NCBI RefSeq assembly: GCF_028640845.1
Contig: NC_080543.1
Location: 4,150,459-4,214,458, forward strand
Direction of reading: 5' to 3'
Source of the DNA: Ahaetulla prasina
Lineage: Eukaryota; Chordata; Lepidosauria; Squamata; Colubridae
Length of the DNA: 64,000 nt
Shown in pieces: positions 43,598 through 53,841 of this stretch. Within the stretch, counting starts at the first letter, position 1. Each line of letters starts with the position of its first letter. Position numbers and translations under genes: made by a program. Below the pieces are notes generated by a model. It made no database searches, had not been told where the DNA came from, and was given only the letters and a program-made list of their open reading frames with translations.

Positions 43598-43915
43598 GTT
43601 TGAAAAGGTAACGGTAAACGTTTCCTTTGTTCAGTCGAGTGTCCGACTCTTGGAGGCAGTATTCCTTTCCATTCCTTATCCGAGGGAGCCAACATTATCT
43701 GAAGATACTTCCATGATCACGTGGCCAACATGACGGTATGCCGAAGTGCACAGAACGGTGTAACCTTCCCACAGAAGTGGTACCTATTGATCTACTCGCA
43801 TTGGCATGCTTTCGAACTTCAAGATGGGCAGGAGCTGGAGCAAGGAACGGGAGCTCACCCCATGGCAAGATGCCCGGGTCTCAAACCTGTCTCCGCCAGC
43901 TTTCTAGCTGACACG
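43598..43915 (-). mobile_element. Second-family tRNA SINE, minus, diverged
   Basis: The reverse of the 27046 element: 'ccatgatcacgtggccaaca', 'gaacgggagctcaccccatg', 'ggtctcaaacct'. Confidence 0.75.
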
Positions 43916-44109
43916 TTTGGTGTCTGTAAATACTAAGTATGGTTACGCCCTCTACAGACAACAACCCTGCTGTTCTGGGATTGCTCAACATTGAACAGTG
44001 AAAACTCCTTTGAGGATAACCCCCAGAAATTTGGTCCGTTGTGTAAGAAGTAATCACGCGCACGCACACACTCACACCTCATAGTGAGAATGAATGAATG
44101 ATGAATGAA

Positions 44110-44380
44110 GGGGCCTCTGGTGGCTCAACAGACTAAAGCAGTCTGTTATTAACACAGCTGCTTGCAATTACTGCAAGTTCAAGTCCCACCAGGCCCAAGG
44201 TTGACTCAGCCTTCCATCCTTTATAAGGTAGGTAAAACGAGGACCCAGATTGTTGGGGGCAATAAAAGTTGACTTTGTACATAATATAGAAATGGAGGAA
44301 GACTATTGCTTAACACAGTGTAAGCCGCCCTGAGTCTTCGGAGAAGGGCGGGATATAAATTCAAATTTTTAAAAAAAGTA
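44110..44380 (+). mobile_element. tRNA-derived squamate SINE
   Basis: 'gggcctctggtggctcaaca' to 'ggcgggatataaattcaaat'. Confidence 0.93.
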
Positions 44381-44397
44381 TTTTGGGGAGTATTAAA

Positions 44398-44960
44398 AGA
44401 GGCGGAATGTAAAGAGTGCAGAGACGAGCAACGAAGATGGTTAGGGGGCTGGAGTCTAAAACATAACATAACATAACATAACATAACATAACATAACATA
44501 ACATAACATAACATAACATAACATAACATAACATAACATAACATAACATAACATAACATAACATAACATAACAACAGAGTTGGAAGGGACCTTGGAGGCC
44601 TTCTAGTCCAACCCCCTGCCTAGGCAGGAAACCCTACACCATCTCAGTCAGATGGTTATCCAACATTTTCTTAAAAATTTCCAGTGTTGGGGCATTCACA
44701 ACTTCTGCAGGCAAGTCGTTCCACTTATTAATTGTTCTAACTGTCAGGAAATTTCTCCTTAGTTCTAAGTTGCTTCTTTCTTTGATCAGTTTCCACCCAT
44801 TGCTTCTTGTTCTACCCTCAGGTGCTTTGGAGAATAGCTTGACTCCCTCTTCTTTGTGGCAGCCCCTGAGATATTGGAACGCTGCTGTCATGTCTCCCCT
44901 AGTCCTTCTTTTTATTAAACTAGACATACCCAGTTCCTGCAACTGTTCCTGCAACCGTGC
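44398..44960. mobile_element. CR1 pieces around an (ATAAC)n microsatellite
   Basis: A plus CR1 scrap (44410-44460) runs into about 22 copies of ATAAC (44460-44571). A minus CR1 3' end then occupies 44572-44960 (frame LRRNFLTVRTINKWNDLPAE). Confidence 0.9.
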
Positions 44961-44999
44961 AACATATAAAGAATGGTTGCTGGAACTGGGTAGGTCTAG

Positions 45000-45198
45000 C
45001 TCAGGGGCATCCAAACTTGGCAACTTTAAGACTTGTGGACTTCAACTCCCAGAATTTGGAATACGGCATCCAGTTTTGGTCGCCACGATGTAAAAAAGAT
45101 GTTGAGACTCTAGAAACAGTGCAGAGAAGAGCAACCAAGAGGATTAGGGGGCTGGAGGCTGAAACATATGAAGAACGGTTGCAGGAACTGGGTACCCC
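45000..45198 (+). mobile_element. Half fold-back MITE and CR1 fragment
   Basis: 45005-45058 is one arm ('aacttggcaactttaagact'). 45050-45195 is CR1 ('cgccacgatgtaaaaaagat', frame [19 protein letters not shown]). Confidence 0.8.
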
Positions 45199-45224
45199 TT
45201 GCTAAAAAATTATGAAGCCCACCC

Positions 45225-45443
45225 TTGCTCCCCTTCCACTGCTTGAGTGTGAGTGTGTGTTTCCTTTGTGTGATAGAGCCTCCGGGAAGGAGGCGGCCCA
45301 TGAAAGGTCCTGATTGGCTGGAGAGTGTGGATTGTGACATCAGCTGTGATGCAGTTGCTGTCAGTTGGGCTTGGACTCAGCTCTGGTTGATGCTGGGCTG
45401 TCTGGGAGAGGCCATTTCTCTCGTGGGAATTGAGGATCCTTCG
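45225..45443 (+). promoter_or_regulatory. Candidate promoter and first (non-coding) exon for the gene at 48940
   Basis: Non-repetitive sequence with an inverted CCAAT box (tgATTGGctgg, 45313), a CRE-like TGACATCA (about 45334) and a consensus donor TTCG|GTAAGT at 45443/45444. Splicing to the acceptor at 48875 would give a 5'UTR with a stop just before the ATG. No TATA box is evident. This rests on motif spacing only. Confidence 0.35.
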
Positions 45444-45544
45444 GTAAGTAGGCCAAATGATGGGTTCCTCTGATCTCCCAACAGACTAGCATCTCATCCA
45501 GAACTTTGGATGATGCTTTCGACCCAATTCAGAATCATCATCGT

Positions 45545-45778
45545 CGTCGTCATCTTGTAATGACCCCATAATCCCTTGCGGGGTGGAGTCTGGGTAACTG
45601 AATGGAGCTGAGTGTTTCCTGGCCGGATGCCTTCCTGTCACCGATGAGGAGTTTTGTTCAGCAGATAATATTCTCATTGTACCCAGAGAGAGAAATATCG
45701 GCCTCTCCCTAGGATCAAACTCCCAGCCTCCTGGTTGTAAGGCAAGAGCTCCACCTCTAGGCCACTGCACCAGTCAAC
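45545..45778 (-). mobile_element. tRNA-derived SINE, third family, minus
   Basis: Reversed head: A box 'cagtggcctagaggtggagc' and B box 'gggagtttgatcctaggg'. The body contains 'gccggatgccttcctgtca'. Confidence 0.7.
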
Positions 45779-45923
45779 CCAATTCAGAATAATGTGTTGA
45801 TTTAACTTCTTTTAATCTTGATCAATGGACCCTATCCAACAAAAAGAAATATAACGTGGGGGAAAAAAGCAAGGTTTTACACTTAGGTCAGGGAAAAACC
45901 AATGGTACAAGTACAGATTAGGC

Positions 45924-46443
45924 CAGTGGTGGTCAACCTGGTTCCTACCGCCCACTAGTGGGTGTTCCAGCTTTCATGGTGGGCGGGAGGGGTTTTGTCC
46001 GATACTGAAGCACTTTCCTTTTTTTTAATTTAATTGACTTTTTAAAAAAATTTCATAGCATTATTTAAAAACATTTTCATTAGGTTGTCATAAAATTCCC
46101 CGTGACCATTTAAATTTCTGAAAATATACTATTTGTATCGCCCGCACATAAGTTTAATTCACGATACATAAGTGAAACTAAATGGCGCTATAGTGCGACC
46201 GCAAACAAAAGAGCCTCGTCCCAGAATAGCTCGCGCATCTCCCCCCACACCACCCAGCTGTAACAGACAAGCAGAGCTGGTAGCCGGCGCCTCCCCCCCC
46301 AATCCCAATCCATCATGCGCGAGAGGCATGCACAGCCGACGATACACGGCGCATTACTGTGGAACCGGTGGGTGGTTAGAAAATTTTACTACTAACAGAG
46401 ATACAAAAGTGGGCGGTAGGTATAAAAAGGTTGACTACCCCTG
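45924..46443 (+). mobile_element. hAT-like MITE with perfect 8-bp target duplication
   Basis: CAGTGGTGGTCAACCTGG at the left and 'ggttgactacccctg' at the right are inverted. GATTAGGC flanks both ends (45916-45923, 46444-46451). The internal sequence has no transposase. The 33714 copy is its truncated sister. Confidence 0.93.
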
Positions 46444-46495
46444 GATTAGGCAAAACCTGGCTCAAAAACAGTAGGTGTGAGAGGGATCTTGGAGT

Positions 46496-46986
46496 CCCTG
46501 AAAATATTTACAGACCCCTCGCATCCTGGACATAAACTGTTTCAACTCCTACCCTCAAAACGACGCTATAGAGCATTGCACACCAGAACAACTAGACACA
46601 AGAACAGTTTTTCCCCGAAGGCCATCACTCTGCTAAACAAATAATTCCATCAACACTGTCAAACTATTTACTAAATCTGCACTACTATTAATCTTCTCAT
46701 CGTTCCCATCACCAATCTCTTTCCATTTATGACTGTATGACTGTAACTTGTTGCTGGCAATCCTTATGATTTATATTGATATATTGACCATCAATTGTGT
46801 TGTAAATGTTGTACCTTGATGAACGTATCTTTTCTTTTATGTACACTGAGAGCATCTGCACCAAGACAAATTCCTTGTGTGTCCAATCACACTTGGCCAA
46901 TAAAATTCTATTCTATTCTTCTATTCTATTCTATTCTATTCTATTCTATTCTATTCTATTCTATTCTATTCTATTCTATTCTATTC
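46496..46986 (+). mobile_element. L2-like LINE 3' end plus (ATTCT)n
   Basis: Begins within the ORF2 C-terminus ('cagacccctcgcatcctgga'). The 3'UTR is as at 31680-31927, and about 15 pentamers end at 46986. Confidence 0.93.
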
Positions 46987-46989
46987 TAG

Positions 46990-47870
46990 TGGATGATCAC
47001 TTAAATATGAGCCAGCTGTGTGCTGCAGCTGCCAAAAAAAGCTATAAACAGGCATAAAACCAAAATCAAGTGAAGTCTTAGTACCACTTTATAAAACCTT
47101 AGTAAGGCCACACTTGGAATTCTGCATCCAGTTTTGGTCGCCACATTACAACAAAGATGTTGAGACTTTGGAAAAAGTGCAGAGAAGAACAAGTAGGATG
47201 ATTAAGGGCTTGGGAGACTAAAGGATACGAAGGACGGTTGCAGGAATTGGGTACGTCTAGTTTAATGAAATGAAGGATTAGGGGTGACATGAGAACAGTA
47301 TTCTAGTATTTGAGGGGCTGCCCCAAAGAAGAGGGGGTGAAATCGAGCAGGTTCTGACAGGTTCCGGAGAACCCGTAGCAGAAATTTTGAGCAGTACGGA
47401 GAACTGGCAAATACCACCTCTCGCTGGCCCCAGGAGTGGGGAGGGAGTGGAGATTTTGCAATATCCTTCCCTCAGGAGTAGGGTGGGAATTGAGATTTTG
47501 CAGTATCCTTCCCCTGGAGTGGTGAGGGAATGGAGATTTTGCAGTATCCTTCCCCTGCCACGCCCACCAAGCCACACCACGCCCACCAAGCCACACCCAC
47601 AGAACCGGTAGTAAAAAAAATTGGATTTTACCACTGGAGTCCACCTCTTCTCCAAAGCCCCTGAAGGCAGGACAAGAAACGATGGATGGAAAATAATCAA
47701 GGAGAGAAGCAACCCGGAATTAAGGAGGAATTTCCTACTAATGAGAACAGAACTTCCTAACACTGAGGACAATTAATCAGTGGAACAGCTTGCCACCAGA
47801 ACTTGTGGGTGCTTCAGCACTTTTTAAAGGAAAGACTGGACAGCTATTTGTCTGGAATGGCATAGGGCCA
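46990..47870 (+). mobile_element. CR1 LINE fragment split by an accggt-type MITE
   Basis: CR1 covers 46990-47337 and 47640-47870. The MITE (minus orientation) covers 47338-47637, from 'gaaatcgagcaggttctgac' to 'attggattttaccactgg'. CR1 phrases continue correctly across the gap. Confidence 0.88.
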
Positions 47871-48015
47871 TGATGGAGAACCTATGCCATGCGTGCCAAA
47901 GGGGGCACGCATGTGGGCACATGCGCGGGTCACCAGCTGCTCTTCTGGTCTGTGTCTCAGGCAGGCCCGACGGCCAAGTGATCTTCGTGCATGCCGGAGC
48001 ACCGGAAACCCAAAG
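47867..48015. mobile_element. hAT-like MITE fragment (gatggagaacctatg)
   Basis: 'ccatgatggagaacctatgc' resembles the 32504 family. The right end is missing. Confidence 0.55.
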
Positions 48016-48775
48016 TCCAGATGGCCAGACAAGGAATAACGGATGGAAACTGATCAAGGAGAGATTCAACCTGGAAATAAGGAGGAATTTTCTGACAGGG
48101 AGAGCCATCAATTGATGGAACAGAAGTTGCCTTTAGAAGTTGTGGGAGCTTCATCCCTGGAAGCTTTCAAGACGAGACTGGACTACCCTCTGTCAGAAAT
48201 GGTGTAGGGCAGTGGTTCTCAACCTTTATAGTGCTGCGACCCCTTTAATACAATTCCCCACGATGTGGCGACTCCAACCGTAAAATTATTTTCGTTTTGA
48301 ATTGATCGCGCCGGAAGCCGTATTGGCTAGCGATCTGAACTGCTTGCGATTGCCTTGAGGACGGAGGCATTAAAGCGGAGACTCCTCCTCTATTAAGTTT
48401 ATCGTGCCTGAAGCCAGATTAGGCTAGCGATTGGGAGTGATTGCAGCTGGCTTGAGAGGGAGACATCAGAGCAAAGATTTCTCTCTTTTTTAATTCATCG
48501 CACCTGAAGCCGAATTCGGCTAGCGAGTTGAAGAGCCTGCAGCTGGCTTGTGGAGTCAACCATTGGAGCGCGATTCTTCGACTCGCAAGTATACTTCCCT
48601 TATTTCCGATGGTCTTAGGCGACCCTTGGCAGATCGTCATTCGACCCCCAACGGGGTCCCGACCCACAGGTTGAGAACCGCTGGTGTAGGGTCTCCTGCT
48701 TGGGCGGGGGGGGGGGTTTGGACTAGATGACCTACAAGGTCCCTTCCTTCCAACTCTGTTCATCTGTTAAAAACC
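48015..48775 (+). mobile_element. CR1 3' end interrupted by a hAT MITE
   Basis: CR1 is present at 48020-48209 and again at 48692-48770. The join is the duplicated GTGTAGGG of the CR1 phrase 'gaaatggtgtagggtctcct'. Confidence 0.9.
48210..48683 (+). mobile_element. hAT-like MITE (gtggttctcaacc family) with 8-bp target duplication
   Basis: CAGTGGTTCTCAACCTTTAT at the left is inverted at the right ('ccacaggttgagaaccgctg'). GTGTAGGG flanks both sides (48202-48209, 48684-48691). The internal phrase 'gcctgaagcc(a/g)(a/g)att(a/c)ggctagcgat' occurs three times. Confidence 0.93.
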
Positions 48776-48939
48776 TACCACGACCGTCCATATGAAAACA
48801 TTCAAAAGTAGGTGGGATGTGCTAAGGGTATGAAGCTTGATCCCGATTTTTACTCTCCCTTTGTTTGTTCCTCAGCAGTGAACTCAAGAGGAGCGGCGCC
48901 GAATTCGAGGCCTCCTTTCACCCAGCCCCCTAACCTCCC

Positions 48940-49821
48940 ATGGAGAAATCCGAAGCGTCCCACCTAATGGACATCCAGGAGGCCTTAAAGAGGGAGATCT
49001 GGGACCTACGAGACAAAGCGGCCAACCTCGACCTTGAGAACCAGGAGATCGTGCAGGAGATGAAGCACATGAACGAGGAAAACAAGAGCCTGGAGGAGAA
49101 AGTCAATTGTTTCAAAAACATCGTGGAAGATCTGGAAAAGGAAGAGGAAGAGCTGCAGGAGATGCTCCGAGAACGGGAAGACACCCGAGCGGCCCTGCAG
49201 GTCCAAAACCACACCTTGGCAGAGACCAACCGAGTCCTCTGCTCCAAAATCCAGAAGGTCTCCAACCAGCTGGTCAAATTTCAGGAATCCAAAGCCAGTC
49301 GGGACCAAGGCATGCTGCGTATCAAGCAAGTGATGGAGCACATCGTCGGCTACTTCAAACAGCTGGAGGCGAAAATCGAAACCGCCCGGCGCCAGTACGA
49401 GGCCGAGAAGAAGCAGTGCGCCGAGCTGTCGCGCACGGTGGCGGAGCTCGAAGAGATCTGCCAGGCGCTGGAAAACCAAGTCCTGTCTTTGGAAGAGCAG
49501 CTGGAACAATCTCCCTTCAGGAGGTTGGAGACGGACTACGGCCAGGAGGGCCCTTCTCTGCTCCAAGAGTTGGTGCAGGCTAAATTGACCCAGGACTCCC
49601 GTGGCCTTCACAAGAGCTTCTTCTTCCTCTTATCCAGAGGGATGTGGGTGCTGGCGGCCATGATCATCGGCCTGGCGTTTTCCAACGCCTTGTTCTTCCT
49701 GCTTGGCAAAGACTTGGCGCCCAGGAATCATTTGCTGACCTTGACCGACTGCCCCAAATGGGTCTTCAAAATCTTGTCCCCGCATCCTGTCCGCAGGCAG
49801 AGTGACCTGAGGCCATTTTGA
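48940..49821 (+). CDS. TMCO5-like coiled-coil protein with C-terminal membrane anchor (293 residues)
   Basis: One uninterrupted coding exon. The acceptor 'ttgtttgttcctcag' ends at 48875, a ~64-base 5'UTR follows, and an in-frame TAA lies three codons before the ATG, so this start is the only one. Residues 10-192 are coiled coil (LMDIQEALKREIWDLRDKAA, LEEICQALENQVLSLEEQLE). Residues 235-256 (MWVLAAMIIGLAFSNALFFLLG) are one membrane span. The last 37 residues follow it (LTDCPKWVFKILSP). This order and length fit TMCO5-type proteins (about 290 residues, testis-expressed in mammals), but I cannot align it formally, and mammalian TMCO5 genes are multi-exon. AATAAA at 49898 gives a short 3'UTR. The exon is CpG-rich. 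An intron-poor retrocopy that gained a 5' exon is an alternative. Confidence 0.75.
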   Translation: MEKSEASHLMDIQEALKREIWDLRDKAANLDLENQEIVQEMKHMNEENKSLEEKVNCFKNIVEDLEKEEEELQEMLREREDTRAALQVQNHTLAETNRVLCSKIQKVSNQLVKFQESKASRDQGMLRIKQVMEHIVGYFKQLEAKIETARRQYEAEKKQCAELSRTVAELEEICQALENQVLSLEEQLEQSPFRRLETDYGQEGPSLLQELVQAKLTQDSRGLHKSFFFLLSRGMWVLAAMIIGLAFSNALFFLLGKDLAPRNHLLTLTDCPKWVFKILSPHPVRRQSDLRPF

Positions 49822-49897
49822 GCCAGGATCCTGGGAAAAACTGTAGAAAACTAGCAAATAAGGAAACGGAATGTATTGCCTTAATTTCAATTAAAAA

Positions 49898-49903
49898 AAT
49901 AAA
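49898..49903 (+). promoter_or_regulatory. Polyadenylation signal AATAAA of the coiled-coil membrane gene
   Basis: It lies 77 bases after the stop, in 'attaaaaaaataaaatc'. CR1 sequence begins just downstream at about 49915. Confidence 0.7.
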
Positions 49904-49914
49904 ATCTTTTAACA

Positions 49915-50668
49915 CTGGTGCAGTTTTGGTCACCACACTATAACAAAGACGCCGAGACTCTAGAAAGAGTGCAGAGAAGATCAACCAGGATGATGAGGGG
50001 ACTGGAGGATAAAATATATGATGAACGGTTGCAGGAACTGGGCCTGGCTAGTCTAGGGAAGAGAAGGACCAGGGGAGACAGGATAGCCATCTTCCAATAT
50101 TTGAGGGGCTGCCACAGAGTGGAGGGGGGTCAAGTATTTTCCAAAGTATCTGAGGGCAGGACAAGAAGCAACTGATGGAAACTCATCAAGAAGGGAAGCT
50201 ACCTGGAACTAAGGAGAAATTTCCTGACAGGGAGAACTAGTATAGGGTTTCCTGCCTAAGCAAGGGGTTGGACTAGAAGACCTCCAAGGTCCCATCCAAC
50301 TCTGTCTCTTCTCTTCTCTTCTCTTCTCTTCTCTTCTCTTCTCTTCTCTTCTCTTCTCTTCTCTTCTCTTCTCTTCTCTTCTCTTCTCTTCTCCAAAGCA
50401 CCTGAAAGCCAGACAAGGAATAATGGATGGAAACTGAACAAGGAGAGATTCAACCTAGAAATGAGGAGGAACTTTCTGACAGTGAGAATAATCAGCCAAT
50501 GGAATAGAAGTTGCCTTCAGAAGTTGTGGGAGCTTCATCCCTGGAGGCTTTCAAGAAGAGACTGGACTGCCATCTGTCAGAAATGGTAGAGGGTCTTCTG
50601 CTTGAGCGGGGTGGGGGGGTGGGGTTGGACTAGATGACCTATTAGGTCCCTTCCAATTCTGTTATCTG
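49915..50668 (+). mobile_element. Two CR1 3' fragments separated by (TTCTC)n
   Basis: The first copy ends at 50305 and runs into about 17 TTCTC units (50306-50393). A second truncated CR1 covers 50394-50668. Confidence 0.92.
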
Positions 50669-50694
50669 TTAAACTTTACAACCTGCATCGCTTG

Positions 50695-51222
50695 TGTTGT
50701 GTCTGCACCCCCCGAGCTGGGCCTCCTGCCAGAAAGTGACTTGGAAAGTGAGGGGGAAGGGCCATCAGGGCTTACCTCGGGAACACCGGCTTCCCTGGCT
50801 CAGCTCCAGGAGCCAGAGGCAGGCCAGGTGGAGGAAATAATGAGGCCTCTGTCCCCTGACTCTTTCCCCCCCAGGCCACACCTCCAGACCCAGCTGATGG
50901 CAATTAGGCCTGGCTAGACCCTAGGTTTCGTAGGCAGGAGAGGCGGGAACAACAGAAGCAGGGGAGGGGCAGGCCTAGGAAGTGCTGAGTCATGGAGCCA
51001 TACCCCACAGGATATAAAGGCAGCAAGAGCTGCTGTGCCTCTTTATAGCAGGCAAATTAACTGCTTAACTAAGAGCTGAAGTACTGTTTGTTCCTGGGTG
51101 ACTTATCGGCGTCAAGGGAGATAACAGAGACACTTGGCATACGCTCGCTAGTTTGCTGCCAGAGCTGATAGTGCCGGCTAATTAAGCCATCGCTCGGACT
51201 GCGGCGAGGGGGGGACAGAACA
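50695..51222 (+). mobile_element. Solo LTR (family A) with perfect 5-bp target duplication
   Basis: 528 bp, TGTTGTGTCTGC...GGGGACAGAACA. GCTTG occurs at 50690-50694 and 51223-51227. TATA-like GGATATAAAGG at about 51009. The Pro/acidic frame is open from the left end for about 60 codons. Confidence 0.93.
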
Positions 51223-51261
51223 GCTTGTGACTTACACGTATGAATGTGTTCATCCTTACCA

Positions 51262-51578
51262 GTGATGGGTTTCAAATTTTTTTACTACCGGTTCTGTGGG
51301 TGTGGCTTGGTGGGCGTGGCATGGCATGGCTTGGTGGGAGTGGCTTGGTGGGCGTGGCAGGGGAAGGATACTGTAAAATCTCCATTCCCACCCCAATCCA
51401 GGGGAAGGTGATTGCAAAATCCCCATTTCCTCCCAATCAGCTGGGACTTGGGAGGCAGAGAATAGATGGGGGTGGGGCCAGTCAGAATTTTTACTACAAG
51501 GTTCTCCGAACTACTCAAAATTTCCGCTACCGGTTCTCCAGAACTGGTCAGAACCTGCTGAAACCCACCTCTGATCCT
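51262..51578 (+). mobile_element. Accggt-type MITE
   Basis: 'gatgggtttcaaattttttt' to 'aacctgctgaaacccacctc', terminal inverted GGGTTTCA/TGAAACCC. It contains one 'ggggaaggatactg' unit. Confidence 0.85.
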
Positions 51579-51769
51579 TACCATTTCGTAAGCCGTAATC
51601 ACTTTGTCCAAGCCAGGTAGTAGATGCTGCCATTTGCACATATGGTTCGTTTGCAAGATTTCTTTTTTATAGAGGAAGGGTGCATTACGGGAGGATTCAT
51701 CTCCTAATAAATTCCTTGTTTGATAACAAGGTGAAGGAGGATATTTCTAGCTCAGGGTTGAAAGGTGGG

Positions 51770-51915
51770 GTCCTTGGTGGCCCTTTGAGCTTGGTTGTTT
51801 TCTTGCTGACGTTTCATTTTTATTTATTTTTTTATTTTATTTTTTATTTTATTTTTCAAATTTTTATACCGCCCTATCCTACAAACGGTTGTAAGTCGAG
51901 GACTACCCTGTATTA
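51770..51915. repeat. SINE/MITE fragments
   Basis: 'gctgacgtttcatttttatt', 'tttttataccgccctatcct' and 'gttgtaagtcgaggactacc' are pieces of three different repeats abutting each other. Confidence 0.6.
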
Positions 51916-51924
51916 TTTCACGTA

Positions 51925-52101
51925 GGCAGGAAAGAGATCCTGATGTGATTACGGGAGAAGGACTTTGGGATTCGACTTGGAAATGAACAGCAACGAACAA
52001 CCACAATGGGAAGAATATTGGCGCTTGAAAAGTTCCATGGCAGTTAAGATCATCCAGAAAGTTTCTGGAAACAGAAGTGTGCAATTTCTGGCAAGAAAAA
52101 G
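51925..52101 (+). other. Candidate non-coding 5' exon of the GDPD gene
   Basis: Non-repetitive segment ending in the consensus donor AAAAAG|GTAAGC at 52101. Joined to the acceptor at 54480 it would be out of frame with its own ATG (51983) and would meet a stop in the GDPD frame, so it could only be 5'UTR. Confidence 0.25.
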
Positions 52102-52439
52102 GTAAGCGGAAGAGGTAAAATCTGGCTATGCAGGAAAGCAAAAACAAAGCGATTTTTTTTCAAAGGTATCTTTATGAAATCAAATCTTTTTATTTGGGGT
52201 TAAAAAAAAATCCGGGTTCTGTTTCTATCAATTTTATTTTTTAAAAGGCAAATTATGGTTTGGAACTGTCCAAACAATTTTACTTCCTTTCTGTAATTTC
52301 ATTTCATTTCATTGTCTATTTTTATTTTTCTTTGCCTGCCTCTTCAATTGCAACGAGACCAAATTTACCTAACTTCTTTTTAAGTTTCTGCTGTTTTGTT
52401 GCTTTTTATTATTTCATTTCACGATCTGGTTTTATTTCT

Positions 52440-53040
52440 CGTTGCATGTGTCTTTGGCAATCCTTATGATTTATATTAATATATTGACCATCAATTGTGT
52501 TGTAAATTTTTTTTTTTAATTTACATTTATATCCCGCCCTTCTCCGAAGACTCAGGGCGGCTTACATTGTGTAAGGCAATAGTCTCATTCTATTGTATAT
52601 TTATATACAAAGTCAACTTATTGCCCCCCCCAACAATCTGGGTCCTCATTTTACCTACCTTATAAAGGATGGAAGGCTGAGTCAACCTTGGGCCGGGCTT
52701 GAACCTGCAGTAATTGCAGGCTACTGTGTTCTAATAACAGGCTTCTTACAGCCTGAGCCACACTGCGGCCCTTGATGTTGTACCTTTTATTATTATTATT
52801 ATTATTTATTGAATTTTTATACCGCCCTTCTCCCGAAGGACTCAGGGCGGTGTACAGCCGGAATGATGAATGATACCTTGATGAACGTATCTTTTCTTTT
52901 ATGTACACTGAGAGCATATGCACCAAGACAAATTCCTTGTGTGTCCCATCACACTTGGCCAATAAAAAATGCTATTCTATTCTATTCTATTCTATTCTAT
53001 TCTATTCTATTCTATTCTATTCTATTCTATTCTATTCTAT
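52440..53040 (+). mobile_element. L2-like LINE 3'UTR broken by two SINE insertions, then (ATTCT)n
   Basis: The LINE sequence stops after 'caattgtgttgtaaa' (52508). A full minus SINE (52510-52775) follows, then 'ttgatgttgtacctt', a SINE 3' fragment (52785-52870), and the LINE resumes 'taccttgatgaacgtatctt'. About 13 pentamers end at 53040. Confidence 0.88.
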
Positions 53041-53239
53041 GTGTCTTTAATTGAAAGGAGACCAATGTAATTTATTTTCAGTTTCTGTCATTTTTCAATC
53101 TCCACCTATGAACCCGCCCCCCACACCATCCTTTCGCCTCCCCGTCCTTCCAAAAGAGGAAGACAGGCCTTATAATAAGGTAGAGAAACCAATGCCACAT
53201 AGCTTTAGTATAAAGTAATGCATCAACAAGCAGAATGAC

Positions 53240-53770
53240 AGAATGGCAGAGTTGGAAGGGACCCTGGAGGTCTTCTAGTCCAACCCCCTGCTCAAGCAGG
53301 AAACCCTAAACCATTCAAGACAAATCGCTGTCCAATCTCTTCTTAAAAACCTCCATGGAGCACCCACAACTTCTGGTGGCAAGTAGTTCCACTGGTTAAT
53401 TGTTCTCACTGTCAGGAAATTTCTCCACAGTTCTAGGTTGCTTCTCTCCTTGATTAGTTTCCATCCACTGCTTAGTTACCTTCTCCTGGTGTTTTGGAGA
53501 TCAGGTTGACTCCCCTCTTCTTCTCAGTGGCAGCCCCCCAAATATTAGAAGACTGCTATCATGTTACCCCTAGTCCTTCTCTTTGTTAGACTAGACAGGC
53601 CTAGTTCATTCATGGCCAACTATCTCAAATCCTCATCTCCTTAACGCATCGCTCTTTAACAGAATAACGGAGTTGGAAGGGACCTTGGAGGTCTTCTAGT
53701 CCAACCCTCTGCTTAAGCAGGAGATCCCATACCATTTCAGACAAATGGCTGCCCAATCTCATCTCTCAAT
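53240..53770 (-). mobile_element. CR1 LINE 3' fragments, minus
   Basis: 'gagttggaagggaccctgga' to 'cagcccccc' (about 53248-53600), and a second tail at 53660-53765. Confidence 0.9.
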
Positions 53771-53841
53771 TGTGGTGGGTAAGGCGAGGAGTACCTGTAC
53801 ACAGAGTTTTCAAAAATTGATAAATAGTTGGAAAATAGATG

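Noticed and set aside
45225..45473. 82-codon frame overlapping the candidate promoter
   Set aside because: No family match, no start context, and the donor at 45444 would cut it. I treat the segment as regulatory/5'UTR at most.
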